Assembly (NCBI GenBank): GCA_963556255.1
Contig: OY744613.1
Coordinates: 46,347,546-46,411,545, forward strand
DNA from: Allolobophora icterica
Lineage: Eukaryota; Annelida; Clitellata; Crassiclitellata; Lumbricidae
Direction of reading: 5' to 3'
DNA length: 64,000 bases
Below, in pieces: positions 23,859 to 35,750 of the stretch. Within the stretch, counting starts at the first letter, position 1. The number at the start of each line of letters is the position of its first letter. Both the position numbers and the translations under genes were made by a program. A model generated the notes under the pieces. It ran no database searches. It was not told the DNA's origin and saw nothing but the letters and a program-made list of their open reading frames with translations.

Positions 23859-26800
23859 TCAGTCTTCTTCCTCGTCAGCACAGGGCTCCGGAAGACAGTC
23901 TCGAGCTCTAGCATTTGAAGGCAAGTCATTGTAGAAAACCGCATGCTCTGCCGGAATTACTCTGCTCTTCAGTAGCGCAAGGAGGTCAGCTTTTTTGGCC
24001 GTCGAGATTGGGATTCGAGAGAGATAGGCTGGTGTAAGGTCCCCTATCAGTGTGTTTGGCCTGCCGCGTTTGCTGGATATGTTGAGGCGAAGGAAATTCT
24101 CATCACTAATCTGGTATTTGTACTCAATGACAAATGGGTGAAGTTTACTGAAGCGCAGCCACTTAACACGTAGCCAATTCACCGTATCCCCCTCCATATT
24201 CTTGCTGCGATTTAGTAGAAGAGTAGAAGCCAGCATCTTCAAGTCACTGAAGTCTGTGTGCATCATTCGCTGAACGATAAATGGAGGAGCTTTCTTTCGT
24301 GCACCGGCTATCGCCACTTCCCAATCACGAGTTGTATAAATTTTGAGATGCTTTGTAGCTCGCTCAATCAGGGAGTGCATTAGATCTACATCTAAATACG
24401 AGTGGCCACTCTCCATATACTTTAGATCAACAGTTTGTAGAGAAGGCAATGTTCTAATGGCGTACAACATGACTGCACAGATAAACTGGTTGCGATTTTG
24501 TCCACCGCAAGTATCTGAGAATGATGTGACGTGCGTGACGGTTGCTGGAAGTTTTCGCAAGTAATCCAGAAGGGCGGACCCTATATCATTTGCTCCCCTA
24601 CCACCTTCTGTCTCGTCCCATATGTAATTGAATCCTTGTTGGGATGCCGATTCCAGTATCGTAAAGTTGTACACAGCAAGCTTCCTTCTATAATATATTT
24701 GTGAATCACCTGCATGTGGAGTAGAGAGAACTGCTTCAAGATCAAATGTTATGGCTCGATACGATTGGTCACTGCAAGCTTTTACTTTATCGCGACTCTT
24801 CTCCTCCATAGACTCTTTTTCTCGCCTTTTATGTGCTTCCCATGCATCATGCAAGTTCGTCTTCTCTGTATCCACAGCATTTCTGTAGCTATTACAAGTG
24901 GAGCACTGATCTTTCTTAGGAATAAAGAAGCCAAGATTAAATTGGGTATTGAAGACTCTTCGATAGATTTCTTGCTTAACAGGTGCTACTCCAAGCCTTT
25001 GACAGTAATCCTCACTGTACAAACGGTAAAGCTGTTGAATATTAAGATCAGGTGCCAAATACCGTTTACGTGAGTCTTTGCGAGTGTAATGCGATTCAAC
25101 CTGCGGAAAGCTGTTTATGTGATCGACGATCTTCTGGATATTCTCATCTGAAGTTTTATTTGCAGGAACCTTTCCTTTCCGACCATCTTTTCCAACAAAT
25201 AAACCAGTATCTGATTTACCTTTTAAAGCCCTGTTAACAATCTTGATTGAAATAGCAAGAGTACTGCAAAAGAAGTTTCTACAGACACGCATTCGATCAT
25301 CATCGGACATCAAATAATACTCTCGACTTTTCTTGCGCTTTGTGCTTACAGCCTCTCCAGTTGCAGCATCTATGCTACGCCTGCGGACAGCAACTTCAGT
25401 GACTGCGCTGCAGAGGAACTGAGACTTGCACTGAATGTCTTGCAACGAGTAATACTCGTTGCATAATTGCACTTGCTTATCTTCCGAAATCATGACCCCA
25501 CACTTAAAACGACATCCTTCTTCGCAACCCCCACATGGTTTTTTTCCCGCCACTAGTTTCCCTTTCCTCGAAACATACTCCTTTCCATTAGCTCGAGATA
25601 GCTGCCTAACATTTCGTTTCCAACCTTGTGTATTTCGTTTACGCTTTCGTGAACGCTCCTCCATATCTGATGGTGGTAGGCAAGGTGTAGATGCATCGTC
25701 GCTGAGAGGAAGACTTCCTGAGGGACCAGGCTCTTCGTTAGAGAGAGAAGTTGAACGAGTAGACACTGTAACTTCTGTTGGATGTGGAGGATTAACTACA
25801 TCAACTGTTGTTGGAAGCACTGAATCAGGTGACATCTGTTGAGAAGAAATAACCCCGACTGGAACTTGCAAAGGTTGCAAGATTGATGGCCTACATGACA
25901 TGTAAAATAAAAATAAATGCCAATTAAACACTCATTTTTAATAATTTAATAATCTTCCTTTATTGAAGTTCACATTCACAGAATGCATTGCGATTACAAT
26001 GAAACATTCATAATCATAGTACACTGTAGTAACTGATGACAAGTTTAACAGAAGTTTAATTTAACTTTTGTATTTTCATCATAAGAGTAGTTTAAGTAAA
26101 TTAATTCATCAATTATAATGGCAGAAATACAAGAAAATGACTACTCCATAGAGACAATGACTATTAGACCTACATCTTAAAATAATAATTGAAACCACAT
26201 TTGAAATGATAGTACAAAGAACTACCTTAGGCGAGTAATGATGATAACTTTACGGGTACGAGTTCTTTCCATCGGAGTGGCCATACTTGCAACATGAAGG
26301 TTGAAAGGCTCGGACGTCAGCAGGTGTGAATGGTCGAGCACTTCTACTGCAGAAACCTCTCTGCAAAAAGGCTCCAAGACTAGAGGAAGTGTAGGATCAA
26401 GCCCTTCAACTGTCATAGCAGGTGTACGATTAAGCGGAGAAGAAACCTCGAGGTCCAGAGGAAGCATAGTTGCAGGCAAATCAGTTGCCAGCGGGTGTGA
26501 ATGGTCGAGCACTTCTACTGCAGAAACCTCTCTGCAAAAAGGCTCCAAGACTAGAGGAAGTGTAGGATCAAGCCCTTCAACTGTCATAGCAGGTGTACGA
26601 TTAAGCGGAGAAGAAACCTCGAGGTCCAGAGGAAGCATAGTTGCAGGCAAATCAGTTGCCAGCGGGTGTGAATGGTCGAGCACTTCTACTGCAGAAACCT
26701 CTCTGCAAAAAGGCTCCAAGACTAGAGGAAGTGTAGGATCAAGCCCTTCAACTGTCATAGCAGGTGTACGATTAAGCGGAGAAGAAATCTCGAGGTCCAG

Positions 26801-27282
26801 AGGAAGCATAGTTGCAGGCAAATCAGTTGCCAGATGTTCAGTAGATGTTCCTAAGACAGACAAAATGCATACCCAAGTTAAACAATGTAAAGAAACACGG
26901 AGGGATGCATCGCTGGTTTTAATATTCACTATGGCAAGCAATACCGGTCTATGCGTCTGCAGGTGTGTTCTGGTGGTCACGATCCCACCTGTAGTTGCTT
27001 AATAATACCGATGAGACGTCCATGACATTGCCTTTCGATGCAGCCCAAACCTTACTGCATAATACCGCATAATTTTTACAATTTTACCACATAAGCCGAT
27101 TTCGAGCTTTAAATCACTTAATTTCCCAAACATCAACATTTATTTTCCATAATTTTACAGCATTTTCTAAGGTTCCTATTCATAAGCTTACCATCATCAC
27201 TGGATTCCTCGATTGAATCATTAAGGTCCATGATCATCTGAAGCGCTTTTGCAGAACTGAAACGATGCACTCGTTTATGCAT
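23859..27282 (-). CDS. Sola-like transposase, three exons, about 915 residues
   Basis: Predicted exons: 27282-27192, 26850-26226 and 25890-23859. Each junction is a good splice site (G|GTAAGC; TCTGTCTTAG|G; AAG|GTAGTT; CATGTAG|G) and the phases match (1 then 2), so the joined frame is open end to end. Exon 1 encodes MHKRVHRFSSAKALQ and an acidic EESSDD. Exon 2 is almost entirely three 57-residue repeats (about residues 38-208). Exon 3 has a basic KRKRNTQGWKR stretch, a Cys cluster KPCGGCEEGCRFKCG (about 355-370), PKKDQCSTCNSYR, then FDLEAVLSTP (Asp about 622), SFSDTCGGQNRN (Asp about 698) and ESGHSYLDVD with a Glu about 748. These are candidate DDE catalytic residues. It would bind its own terminal repeats and catalyse cut-and-paste transposition in the nucleus. 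The exon model is inference. Confidence 0.85.
26320..26832 (-). repeat. Three 171-bp tandem repeats inside the transposase exon 2
   Basis: Units start at 26320, 26491 and 26662 and are nearly identical; for example, only the third has ATCTCG where the others have ACCTCG near 26788. The period is 57 codons, so the reading frame is kept. Each unit encodes LPLDLE..SPLNRTPAMTVEGLDPTLPLVLEPF and so on, with no resemblance to a known domain. Confidence 0.95.
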
Positions 27283-27645
27283 TTCAATAATAAAGATTTC
27301 GAGATATTGTTTCTGTTATTTTTAATGTAACTTTTATTATTTTTGTAACGGGGACGACGATAAACAGTAATGGCGAATGGCGTGGAAGTCAACAACAAAG
27401 ACAAGGCGTTAAAAAAAGAGGGTGCACATAGGTATTAAGTGCGCTTGAGCTATTTGCGCTCTATGGATTTCAGCCAATGAGACTTAGCCCAATTGTGTTT
27501 TTGGTGCCAAGTGATCCAAATTAACATCGTAAACGTTAGTACCTTTGTGCTCCGATGTATATTTCTTCCAGGCATATTATGCACTACTTTTTTGAAAAAC
27601 CCAAAAAAGTGCGCTTAGCACCTTTGTGCTTCCAGCCATCGATAT

Positions 27646-28377
27646 TTCAAAATACACAGATTGTCAACTCGTTTCTATGCCGCAATGAAATATATTGGAA
27701 AGCATGATCATTAGATTTTAATTTGTTGCTACAGACAGTTGCATGAGAGGTTTCTGACAACTACTGTCGATCAACCGATTTAGTATAGACTTACAACTGG
27801 AAGCATATTCATACGTATGAAGGAGTTGGTGAATTTATCATGAATTTATCATGCCTATAACAAGTTGGTTCTCAATAATAGAAGTTGATAAGAAGATGCC
27901 GCTCCATCCGTAGTTTATAATCTCCAGTACGTTTTCAAAACTCTACCTGGGACCGAGTGTAACACGGAGAAAATATGGTTTACTCACTTTATTCTCCGAC
28001 TCATGATGTTCGAAAACTTGTGACATCAATCAGTCAATCAAACTAAGCATTTATATAGGGTCCCTTCAAAGAAAATAAATCAGAGGTGCTCCCAACCCAA
28101 CCCCGGCGAAAGGAAAAGTCATTACAGAAGAGAAGAAAGCGATGGACGAGTCTTGAGGAAGAGACCGCAGATCAGGTGGAAACCCATTCCAAATTGTACT
28201 TTTTTATGATTATTTTCATCGATCATAAAACCTCTAGTTTGAGTTTTAGTATAAAATATTTATATCGCTGATTCAATGTAAATAATACAGGATACAAAAC
28301 GATAAATTACCAACTTATGAATCTATCCAATTACCAATATAAGTGTAGCTTTAAAACGGTCGCACTCGTGACTTAAA
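27646..28377. other. Intergenic, no gene seen
   Basis: Flank of the Sola-like element. A 61-codon frame at 28086 has no recognisable domain. No paired transposon ends found. Confidence 0.4.
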
Positions 28378-28385
28378 AAAACACA

Positions 28386-28686
28386 GCTAAAACCGTAGTT
28401 TACGTTGCTAAATTGAGTGGCTGGAAATTCGTATTTTACGTTGCTAAAATCTACCAGGTTAGGTCTAATACCACGTATGAAAACTGTTTCATAGTAAAAC
28501 TAGTAGTTGGATTATTGATGAAAGTACTACTGAAACTAGAAGTGGGATGAGCCATGAAAATATTTCATATTTAATCAAACTGGAAGTTGGATGATCAGCA
28601 ACGTCAAGGCCATTGCATTACTTTAGCAACGTACACAACGGGCCTGAAAACAGGTTGAATTTAGCAACGCAAACTACGGTTTTACC
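28386..28686. mobile_element. Small foldback element with AGAAG(C/T)TGGAT core
   Basis: The ends read TAAAACCGTAGTTTACGTTG and, inverted, TAAAACCGTAGTTTGCGTTG. The word TTTACGTTGCTAAA is repeated twice in each arm. Between the arms are three to four copies of ACTAGAAGTTGGATGA..GATGAAAA, the core unit that recurs at 39-62 kb. The right end finishes GGTTTTACC, and AAAAAACA occurs at the right edge (28687-28694) and 2 bp before the left edge (28376-28383). This could be an eroded 8-bp duplication. Confidence 0.65.
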
Positions 28687-28889
28687 AAAAAACAATAATA
28701 ATTACCTGAAACAGACAACGACCACATTTAATTTAGAAAACTAGCTCTTTCCACTTACACAATGTTTCCGAAGTTAATATACTAATATACTAATTAGTAC
28801 ATTAATTGCTTAATAATTAAGAGATGTTGCGACGCCCTTGTTTGAATTCCGGTATATAGTATAGGCGCATTAAAAGAACTGCTCGTAGT

Positions 28890-31800
28890 ACCCAGAAAAA
28901 ATTGGCAACAAGCTGGAAATAGAAAAATATTAAAGATATAATAATATTGTATTTAGAAAATGGTCCCCAGCCTCTGAACTCTCACGATTTGTGACTTTAT
29001 AAGAGAAATTTGAAGGTATAAAGTTATTGCTATTTGAGCCGATGTACCCCTACTACTTACAATCTTTTTACTATTTTTTCCGGTTTCGTTTAGGTCAAAT
29101 AGAGTTAATAATAATTTAATATCTGTGGTTTTGGTCTCTTAGATAAACTATGTTGTATTACCGATGCTAATAGTTAAATTTTCAATCTAAGATCTGAAAG
29201 TTTTAGTTTCAAAAGCTATTTTCGAATGTAATTTTGGCGATAGTGAAACCACGGTCATATTGTCCACAGTCGTTTGATGTGTATTAATGTTCATGGGTCT
29301 TGACGAAAACAGTAAATAAATTAAGCGAGCATTCAACAAAAACGTGGGGCATGTGCAGTCAAGTCAGAAAGTAAATGTAAAATTCTACGCTCTTCAGTAG
29401 GAGAGTTTGATTGGAAACGGAACTGTTTCATTTGTGGTAAACCTGTTGATGTTCGAAAGCCTGATAAGAATGCCAAATGACGCAGTGTACAAACTGGATA
29501 TCAGACAGTATTTTAGATTTCTGTCAGAAACGGCATGATCATTTGGCATTCGTGGTGCAGGGTCGCCTAGAAACAACAGGTGATTTTCCTGCAGGTTAAG
29601 CAATTTGCCACGTGAACTGTTATCGTGACTTTTCTAAGGTTGAAAAGGTTCACAGGGAATCTGAGCCAGGCAGTTCTGGTAGATCTGCCAGTAGACCTGT
29701 CAGCCAAGATATGTTGGAAAATTTTAATGCTATGTGTGATGCAATGGGTTATTTTGATGGTGAATTGTACTGTTGAGGAACTACGTGAAAGAATGGTTAG
29801 TATTTCTGAGGACCCATATACAAACAGTCAATTTTACAGTCATCTGAGGACGATCTTCCAGCTGCAAGGCCAACTGTTTTCATGCAGTGGTCTGCAGACA
29901 ATGTTGACCATAACAATGTGACACTAGACGGTTTGGGAACCTTTCATTGGATGGGAATCATTTCTATGTCAGTAACTGACAGTCATTAGACATGTTACCC
30001 TCAGGTGATTTCAGTGGAAAGTTTGTTAAACATCTATCACGTGTTAAAGTTGCTGACATGGTCCATGGAAGGGGCATTCCTATCCATCAAATTAAACTGC
30101 CAAATGTCCTGGCACTGTCAATGTTTTAGTTCAAACCTATCAATGGTATACAGTCAGGGCTCTGTGCTCCCCATTCAGTAAAATTGGAGTTAATGTGGAA
30201 AATGTTGTGGCACTTTCGAGGTGAAGTGACCGAATTGGTCAGGTTTCATGCAAGACATGAACACTGGTCCACACCTACCTCCTGGCGACATCCGAATGTT
30301 ACCCATTATTGACATGAACCCATGTGAGAGATCATGTATCTTGTCAACACTCTTATTTATCAGTGACCAGGCCAAGAAACTCAAATAATTGTACCATGTG
30401 TAACATTCTACCCAGCCTTTGTGACTGAAAACTGTCTAAGTTATCACTTCACAATCACTTAATGTGGTATGTTGGATAGGAGTTTTCCATGTAATTATGA
30501 GTTTTCGTGGCAGCATTGGCTCTGTGATGTCCAGTTCAGGGCTTTCAGAGGCTTTGGAGTACTGCTATGGCCCAAATACAGTTGTGCATATGATCAGTGG
30601 CAAAGCCTGGGCTTTACGAGGCATTTTTTGATTGATATAGCACTAAGTATTTTGCTTACGAGGTATGTACTAGATACCTCAGTAAATAATGACATTCCTG
30701 GCTCTATAAATAATACAGATGTAACTGATTTGAGAGCACTTTATGACAGTGTCATCAGCAAAGAGTTAGATTTACAAAGTCTAGATGTCTCTGAATGTTT
30801 AAGAAAGTTGGACAGTGTGCTTTCAGCTCATAAAACCATGTTGACCACTGTGTCCAGAACTGCCAAATTATGGTTGCAATATATGAAGTATGTTGAGTCT
30901 TTTGTTGACATTCTAGAAACAGTTCTTAGAGCTGAAAGATCAGGAGTTTGGGATATGCATCTGGTTGGTATCTCAACGATGCTAAATCTCTTTGCAGTGA
31001 CAGGGCACAATCAGTATGCCAAGATTAGTGTGCTTGGCTCTATCTCCAACACATGCTCGAACTGCCACATACTCGTGCATGGTTACATGAAAACCTCAGT
31101 AATGGGTACCACAGTTTACTCCGATCTGACCGTTTATGGGGAGGCTTGTCAACAGATTTTCTAATAGCACAAGTTATGATGAAAGCAATCAAGAGGCTCA
31201 GTGGTTTGACACATAGCAGAGGGATGAGTGAAAGTGTGTGACAGTTATGGGTTTGCACCTTACATAAATGTACCAGTGTTCATGCTGCCCTCAGTCATTT
31301 TACTGGCTTTGACATCACAAGTGATGCTATGTCACTCTCTGAACTAGGTAAATCACGTTTGTCTCGTGATTTCACAGATTTAAACAAAATACTTGGATAT
31401 TTTGCAAGAATCTGCCATTTGATGTATCTGACTATTGTCTTGGCAGTATTTCATTAGGATTAGTTGCATCTGATACTGATGCCATAACATGTGATACTGC
31501 TGATGAAGTTGGCAGTAAGATTATGGTGAACATGGATAATCATGCTTTCACAGATGTTGTGATGCAGAAAGCTGACCAAGTGTGGACATTAGCCTTACTA
31601 ATGAAAAAATCAAAATCAATGCCAACCGTGTTGTCATTGATTCGAGTATTCTGTTTAACAGACTTTTGTTGGTGATGGAAAAGGTCTTCTGAGATGGAGC
31701 CATGCTTCAGCTATACACTGACAGCCAAGCCAACATCTTGACATGTACACTTATGTGCAATTGCATTGTCTGCAGCAATGCTTGAAATAACTCTAGTCTA

Positions 31801-32439
31801 TATAAGTCAAATCATGAAACACGAATATTGCATATGTAATGTATAAAATGGTTAAACTGCAATCACAGGCTATTAAAAATTTCATGTAAATAATGACGGT
31901 TAAAATGCAATAACGTCAATGCTACATATAGAATTTTATTTCCTTGGTGTTCTTGGACCAAGAAAAACACTACTGCAGACTGGCCGCCATTTTGTCCACC
32001 ATTTTGTTTTCTTGCAGTGATACATATGTGTCTTTAGTTCCATCGCATTCCTTGACCCCGAAAATCTTAATTTAGACTCTAAAATCATGTTTGCATCATA
32101 TACATGACTTAACTTATAGCCATTTGAAGATATTGGCCGCCATTTTGTCCGCCATTTTGTTTTTTCATGCAACCGCTACAAATCCAGCTTGCTAATCACG
32201 ATTTGCAAATAGGTCTAGAAACACCTATTTGCAAATTGTTACATGATATGCTTGTAACAGTCATTTCTATAGCCTTTTATAATTCCAAGCCTAAACTATA
32301 CTGCCTACTGGACGTAATAAAGATGTTCATTAAAAAATATTGCGTGGATGGATTTTCGCTGGGGATGATTTAATTGAAGCTATATATAAAACCCTTTATG
32401 AAAAATCAAAAATCAGCTTGTTGCCAATTTTTTCTGGGT
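28890..32439 (+). mobile_element. Decayed TIR transposon (3.55 kb)
   Basis: A perfect 26-bp inverted repeat beginning ACCCAGAAAAAATTGGCAAC is found at 28890-28915 and 32414-32439. Between the repeats lies a degenerate gene of repetitive-family type (29395-31745). I do not see a clear target-site duplication. A partial match to the end (AATTTTTTCTGGGTA) recurs at about 33316-33330. Superfamily not assigned. Confidence 0.75.
29395..31745 (+). pseudogene. Decayed ORF of an unassigned repetitive family
   Basis: Pieces in several plus-strand frames: GEFDWKRNCFICGKPVD (about 29402, a CxxC start), HVNCYRDF (about 29610), FMQWSADNVDHNNVTLDGLGTFHWMG (29878-29955), a clean 231-codon block 30469-31164 with SRTAKLWLQYMKYVE...RAERSGVWDMHL...FAVTGHNQYAKI, then SLLRSDRLWGGLSTDFLIAQVMMKAIKRLSGLTHSRGMSE in a shifted frame (31097-31235), and a poorly preserved tail to about 31745. 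I recognise the motif order (VDHN..LDG..FH.MG, then LW..Y, then GLSTD..I.Q) as a common anonymous multicopy family in invertebrates. No function can be named. Its position between perfect 26-bp inverted repeats suggests it is transposon cargo or the transposase itself. Confidence 0.65.
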
Positions 32440-33411
32440 CTGAGGACTCTGCAACCTGACTAATACATCCGTTGCAACGTAAACCGTTGATCCATACAGA
32501 GTCGCCTGTTTGTGACGTCACTATCCCATCTGATGTTCGGAAAATAATTGAATATCACTATAATATATCATCACACCTAATTAACTGTGTGCCATGCTTC
32601 AAATGAGTTTCTTTTTTCCTTTTTTGACCCCTTTCTTCTTCCTCCTTTTTAATTTTTTTTAAAAAGCAGGGAGGGGCAAATGCCCCATTTCCCCCAAATG
32701 ACGTTCCGCTAAAAATGTCATATGAAAATAACTAACCTGTTGAAATCGATAGAAAAAGACAGAAGTAGACGCACTCCTAGTGAAAGAGATATTCTTTTAA
32801 TCAGGGAAAAATGAATGAGTCCTCTATCTACTGGATCATAGAAGAAATACAGACACTGATCTTTTCATTACACTATTATGCAGTTCGGATGTCGAACACG
32901 TCAGCACTTTCGTTTATTTCCAACTGGTCAACCACGAATAAGAAAATCGTCATAGATTCTAACACTCTGGTGTAGGCCTATTTAAAGTATGATGTTGACA
33001 TGTAAAAGACGCCTAAGGCCAAATAAATGAAATGGTCTGTTTCCGGTAACAGAGTTTCAAAAATGTATTTGTAGGCCTATAGGTAAATATATTTTTTAGG
33101 CAAGATTTTCGTAAACAATGCTATTTCAGATTGCCGAATCATTTTCGTCTTTTTGTGGTTTTGCTTTTCTTACGCTAAATACAGTTAAGTGTTCTTTAAA
33201 CTTATTTGTGAGCAGATATAAATTATATTTCTGAAATGTTTTTTTTATATAATTATGGTAGAAGGCTAATATTTTCACGTTTTTCTGGCAGCCGTCAACA
33301 ATAGTCTAACGAAATAAATTTTTTCTGGGTAGAATTATAACTGTTTCTATTATACGCAAATTAAAATTATCTGTTTGATGAAATCTTTTTTTTAGAAATT
33401 AAAGGTTCTTG
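32440..33411. other. Intergenic, no gene seen
   Basis: AT-rich, with a T-rich pyrimidine block at about 32608-32660. No domain-bearing frames. Confidence 0.4.
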
Positions 33412-33789
33412 CACAGTATAAATAATTACACAGCACGTCGACTCTCATTGCTGGCTGTTGACTAGTTTTTCTGGTCACGTGATTACGACGCCATCTTGAA
33501 ACATAGCTTTTGAATTATAGATTTAAGCTGAAATTAACGTTAAAAATAATATTGTTAATTCTAATGACGTCCTCAATGTTGTTGTAACGTTTAAAAAATA
33601 TTTTATTTGATGGATTCCGGTGTATCGGCGTGTAGTCCTCAATGTTGTTTCAACGTTTAAAAAAATTTGATGTGATTGTTTCCGGTGTATCGGCATGGTA
33701 AACGGTCTCTTTCAAGATAGCGGTCGGTCACACATTCTGACTGCTGCAGAGGCCGGGAGTCGACGTACTGTGTAATTATTTATACTGTG
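33412..33789. mobile_element. MITE with about 33-bp inverted ends (378 bp)
   Basis: CACAGTATAAATAATTACAC begins both ends in opposite orientation (33412 onward and up to 33789) and continues to GTCGACTC with one mismatch. Inside, a roughly 70-bp unit with CCTCAATGTTGTT...TTCCGGTGTATCGGC is repeated in tandem (about 33570-33705). No clear target duplication. Confidence 0.75.
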
Positions 33790-34320
33790 ATATCATACTG
33801 AAACAAAATAATTATGGCAAGTTTTAAACTTTTCTATACATTAAACAGCTGTACTTAGCGCATAGTTAAGCTGATGACCAAGTTTAGATGCAGATAATTA
33901 TCTTCATTAGGCTTAAGTTAATTCACCTTCACCACAGCGCATGTGGATGGTCCTGCTATTCCCCTTATACGCCGTGTTTGATACTTATTACAGAATCTGA
34001 TGTCGTTGACTCATGCGACATGTAGGCCTAACAGAATGTTTTGCTCAAAGATGATCTATTGCTCCTCTCACAACCACACTGATGATGGATAGGCAAACGC
34101 TACAACACCTCGGACCAACCACAAGTTTCAATACTTCCGCTGATAATCAAACGAACATGAAAAACACTATGCGTTGATAGATCTGTTAAAACTGATTGCT
34201 TGTCGAACGATTAAATAAAATTGATGGTAACATTGAATAGGTTTTGGTGACCATGATAAAGTTGATATTTTCATAGAGCCTATCCTTAACATTGCAGTAC
34301 AAACAGATCTATGACATTCG
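33790..34320. other. Intergenic, no gene seen
   Basis: No coding or repeat structure recognised. Confidence 0.35.
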
Positions 34321-34324
34321 CTTA

Positions 34325-34670
34325 CAACGTCGGTTAATGATAATCGCAATCGTAACCTCTAAACTTTAAAAAATTAATGGCCACTCGAAGTCTAAGGCAC
34401 GGCACAAGCCTGGTTATAAGCGCTACATCAAATCAGAGGGGTTTCTAAAGTCCAAGTTTGTTTACCAAAGAGCCAGATTAAGAGAGAAGCCAAAGCAGCA
34501 TTTAAGGAGGGTGTCGTTTAAGGTGAGAAGAATAGGAAGACGGAGAAGATAAAGGGTAGTCCAGAGTGCTTGAAATGGTAAGATTTCAGCGTTGTTAACC
34601 TTTGTTGTAAAAGATTAACATCTCAGCATATATGGAGAATATAATTTTTGAACAGTACCACTGAATGTAG
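34325..34670 (+). repeat. First copy of a dispersed direct duplication upstream of a zinc-finger gene
   Basis: Matches 35393-35750 with about 75-80 percent identity by eye. Shared words include TCGGTTAATG, CTCAGCAT, TGTTGTAAAAGATT and GAACAGTACCA. The unit seems non-coding. Confidence 0.75.
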
Positions 34671-34979
34671 GTTTTAATATTGTGGTGGACACGCCACAAG
34701 GCTTGAATGTAGGTTTTATTAATAATAGCCGTTTTGCTGACGCGTTATCCGGCAAAGTAATGCATCAGAGGGCATCAGCGGCCGATGCGTAGGCCTAAAT
34801 GGTAGCGCTAAGGCGATTTAATAATAGCCAATATTTAAATTTTAGCTTATTTTTGCCTCTTTAGCGATTTAAATTATTAATTAGAATAATATTACACGCC
34901 TTCCGGTTAATTATTTAAGGCCTAAAGCGAGGGTATTTGAGAAGATGATAATGGGCTAATATATAAGTATGGAGGCCAG

Positions 34980-35148
34980 AATATGTCTTGCGTACTAAAT
35001 TATAGCACGCAGACAGTGAATGTAGCCGGCCTATGGAGGCCAGAAAATGTCTTACGTGCGAGACCATAGCGCCTCTGAATGGTCTATGCCGCGAGAGGCG
35101 CTTTATAAATGCCCATATACAATACAATACAATACAATACAATACAAT
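34980..35148 (+). mobile_element. LINE or SINE 3' end with (ACAAT)n tail
   Basis: Ends with AGCGCCTCTGAATGGTCTAT, then GAGAGGCGCTTTATAAATG, then about five ACAAT repeats. The GCGCCTCT...AGAGGCGC stem is the same 3' structure as the LINE copy at 48750 and the SINE at 44157. The upstream part contains a short repeat (GGAGGCCAGAA.ATGTCTT at 34970 and 35035). Confidence 0.7.
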
Positions 35149-35392
35149 GCAGATAGATGCATGAAGGCTGCCACACGGTGCATTGCCTTTAACGTAGAGC
35201 GGCGACGTTGCGCTCTGCACATACTACACGGTGCTTTAGTGTCGTTGGTTAGGGGCTCGGTTACGAATGATTTTGCGGACACGGCTACCTCTTGCTCTTC
35301 ACGCCAGTGATGTTACCACTCTATGTTCTATCGTAAGATGGCAGAATCGTTGTTGATCCAACTCCATCTTAGAAGTTTTTATTAGTTTAGTT

Positions 35393-35750
35393 GACGCCAT
35401 CGGTTAATGGTAATCGGAATCTGCAAACTTTAAATGGCCAGTCGAAGGCCAAAGCAAGGCACCATTCAGCCTATCAACTAGCGCTACGTCAAATCGGGGG
35501 GGGGGTCCTAAACAGTAGCCCAAAGTAGGTCTAAATCAGTTGACGAGAAAGCCAGATCAAGAGAGGAGGCATTACAGAAGGGTGTCGTTTAGGGGTCGAT
35601 AAGATTAGGAAGCAGAGGACCATCTTACGAGGATAAGGGTAATCTAGAGTACTTGAAAAGGTGAGGATTCAGTTTTGTTAACCTATGTTGTAAAAGATTT
35701 ATACCTCAGCATCTGGGAATATAATTACCGAACAGTACCAAACATAACTG
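35393..35750 (+). repeat. Second copy of the duplication upstream of the zinc-finger gene
   Basis: Pairs with 34325-34670. A shorter related repeat, GATGTTCTATCGTAAGATGG followed by TTGATCCAACTCCATCTT, occurs at about 35321 and 35821. The second lies about 430 bp before the zinc-finger start codon. They might be duplicated promoter or 5' exon sequence; this is inference. Confidence 0.7.

Larger units (their letters stand above)
23130..27641 (-). mobile_element. Apparently intact Sola-like DDE transposon (4.5 kb)
   Basis: Bounded by 37-bp perfect terminal inverted repeats starting CGATGGCTGGAAGCACAAAG (23130-23166 and 27605-27641). A 4-bp ATAT flanks both (23126-23129, 27642-27645), read here as a target duplication. 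GTGCGC/CACTTAG-type motifs recur near both ends (about 23360, 27440, 27537), consistent with subterminal transposase-binding sites. The interior encodes one three-exon minus-strand gene with no internal stops. The 4-bp duplication and the CGGQNRN motif suggest the Sola superfamily, but this needs a profile search. Confidence 0.88.

Noticed and set aside
24343..25842. Plus-strand frames (for example 24714-25073 and 25459-25842) opposite the transposase
   Set aside because: They are shadows of the long minus-strand coding exon with no independent similarity.
26301..27002. Plus-strand open frame of 233 codons opposite the transposase exon 2
   Set aside because: It is the antisense of the 171-bp tandem repeat. 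The minus-strand frame is supported by splice sites and continuity with the transposase.
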